5,757 nucleotides of DNA from JAUIHN01 sp964556075 (lineage in GTDB: Bacteria > Patescibacteriota > Saccharimonadia > Saccharimonadales > Saccharimonadaceae): positions 1 to 5,757 of the forward strand of contig CAZKUV010000047.1 of assembly GCA_964556075.1 (NCBI GenBank). Reading direction: 5' to 3'. The notes below the pieces were generated by a model. The model searched no databases. It was not told the origin of the DNA and saw only the letters and a list, made by a program, of their open reading frames with translations. The position numbers were made by a program, and so were the translations under genes. Shown piece after piece: positions 4,972-5,757 of the stretch. Each line of letters starts with the position of its first letter. Position 1 is the stretch's first letter.

Positions 4972-5757
4972 GCAAGAAAACAGAGGTGACTGATAAGGCT
5001 ACTGCAGACGACGGTAAGCTGAAAGCTCTCGGTCTGGCAATGGATCAGATTACGAAGCAGTTTGGTGACGGCGCGATTATGAAGCTAGGCGAGGCCAAGA
5101 AAGTAGACGTGGAGCTCCTGCCGAGCGGGGCACTCAGCCTCGATATCGCGTTAGGTGGCGGATATCCAAAAGGACGTATTATTGAAATTTACGGTCCAGA
5201 ATCCAGCGGTAAAACGACACTTACCTTGCATGCGATTGCCGAGATTCAAAAACAAGGAGGTACAGCGGCATTTATCGATGCCGAACACGCACTTGATCCA
5301 GCATATGCGAGACGCGTCGGAGTCGATACCGATAATCTGTTAGTATCTCAACCAGATAATGGTGAGCAGGCGCTTGAAATCGTCGAAACTCTCGTTCGCT
5401 CCAACGCGGTTGACCTAGTCGTAGTCGACAGCGTCGCAGCACTGGTCCCGCAGGCTGAAATTGACGGCGATATGGGAGACTCACATATGGGTCTCCAGGC
5501 TCGACTGATGAGCCAGGCTCTTCGAAAACTGACCGGTATCATCAATAAAAGCAAGACGACCGTTATTTTCATCAACCAGATTCGCATGAAAATCGGCGTT
5601 ATGTTCGGTAATCCAGAAACGACAACTGGTGGTAATGCGCTCAAGTTCTACGCATCTGTACGAATGGATATTCGCCGCACAGGGCAAATTAAAGTCGGCG
5701 AGGACATTATCGGTAACCGAACCAAGGTAAAGGTAGTTAAGAACAAGATTGCCCCGC
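4968..5757 (+). CDS. recA: Recombinase RecA, 3' partial
   Basis: RecA polymerises on single-stranded DNA with ATP and catalyses homology search and strand exchange; its filament also triggers LexA-type self-cleavage where that system exists. The first 263 residues are in the window. Roughly the last 80-100, the C-terminal domain, lie beyond the right edge. Key features are FGDGAIMKLGE (32-42), Walker A GPESSGKTT (76-84, Lys82), catalytic Glu106 in FIDAEHALDP, Walker B VVVDS (151-155), the loop L1 region near PQAEIDGDMGDSHMGLQAR, and loop L2 with NQIRMKIGVMFGNPETTTGG (203-222), including the allosteric Gln204. Motifs run about ten residues later than in E. coli because of a longer polar N-terminus (MSKKTEVTDKATADDGK). 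No frameshift, intein or missing key residue is seen. The start has a good Shine-Dalgarno and promoter. The prepilin gene is divergent, with 122 bases between the two starts. Confidence 0.98.
   Translation, partial: MSKKTEVTDKATADDGKLKALGLAMDQITKQFGDGAIMKLGEAKKVDVELLPSGALSLDIALGGGYPKGRIIEIYGPESSGKTTLTLHAIAEIQKQGGTAAFIDAEHALDPAYARRVGVDTDNLLVSQPDNGEQALEIVETLVRSNAVDLVVVDSVAALVPQAEIDGDMGDSHMGLQARLMSQALRKLTGIINKSKTTVIFINQIRMKIGVMFGNPETTTGGNALKFYASVRMDIRRTGQIKVGEDIIGNRTKVKVVKNKIAP

Noticed and set aside
5155..5343. 62-codon plus-strand frame inside recA
   Set aside because: It lies wholly within the conserved RecA core in another frame and has no ribosome binding site.
4951..5757. GTG at 4951 as an N-terminally extended recA start
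   Set aside because: 4951 is not in the recA frame (17 bases from the ATG) and the GTG frame ends at 4971, so it cannot extend RecA.

Overview
The window is a compact, gap-poor stretch of bacterial chromosome with near-balanced base composition. Four genes run left to right (class A penicillin-binding protein, ruvA, ruvB, PH-domain membrane protein). One short prepilin gene lies on the minus strand, and the start of recA runs off the right edge. The style of the proteins points to Candidate Phyla Radiation bacteria, most likely Saccharibacteria (TM7): a PBP with an acidic tail, a PH-domain protein with a long hydrophilic N-terminus, and an orphan type IV prepilin. This assignment is an inference from protein character, not from a search. 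UGA works as a normal stop here (it ends ruvA and ruvB at the usual protein lengths), which argues against the UGA=Gly code of Absconditabacteria/Gracilibacteria.

Layout. Bases 2-1909 hold most of a bifunctional cell-wall synthase whose N-terminus lies outside the window. It is followed after 27 bases by ruvA (1937-2512), an 80-base gap, ruvB (2593-3603), and after 12 bases a two-TM PH-domain protein (3616-4437). This meets the prepilin gene (4845-4453, minus strand) tail to tail across 15 bases, with no visible terminator. The 122-base region 4846-4967 is a divergent promoter region between the prepilin and recA (4968 to the right edge). No RNA genes, mobile elements, CRISPR arrays or long repeats were seen.

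How the genes relate. RuvA and RuvB form the Holliday-junction branch-migration motor and RecA makes the strand-exchange filament, so both halves of homologous recombination sit within 3.8 kb. ruvC is not in the visible part. The prepilin next to recA is suggestive, because type IV pili can serve DNA uptake and motility, but the link is only positional.

The most interesting signal is non-coding. ruvB and the prepilin gene lack a Shine-Dalgarno sequence, and each has an extended -10 element (TGn plus a TATAAT-like hexamer) exactly 8 bases before its ATG. The PH gene has a weaker one 6 bases before its ATG. This is the arrangement expected for leaderless mRNAs. The strong recA extended -10 box lies 8 bases before a GTG that opens a six-codon ORF, whose stop overlaps the recA start as ATGA. 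It could be a leaderless leader peptide coupled to recA. The genes themselves are otherwise ordinary housekeeping genes, and I see no new defence or mobile system.
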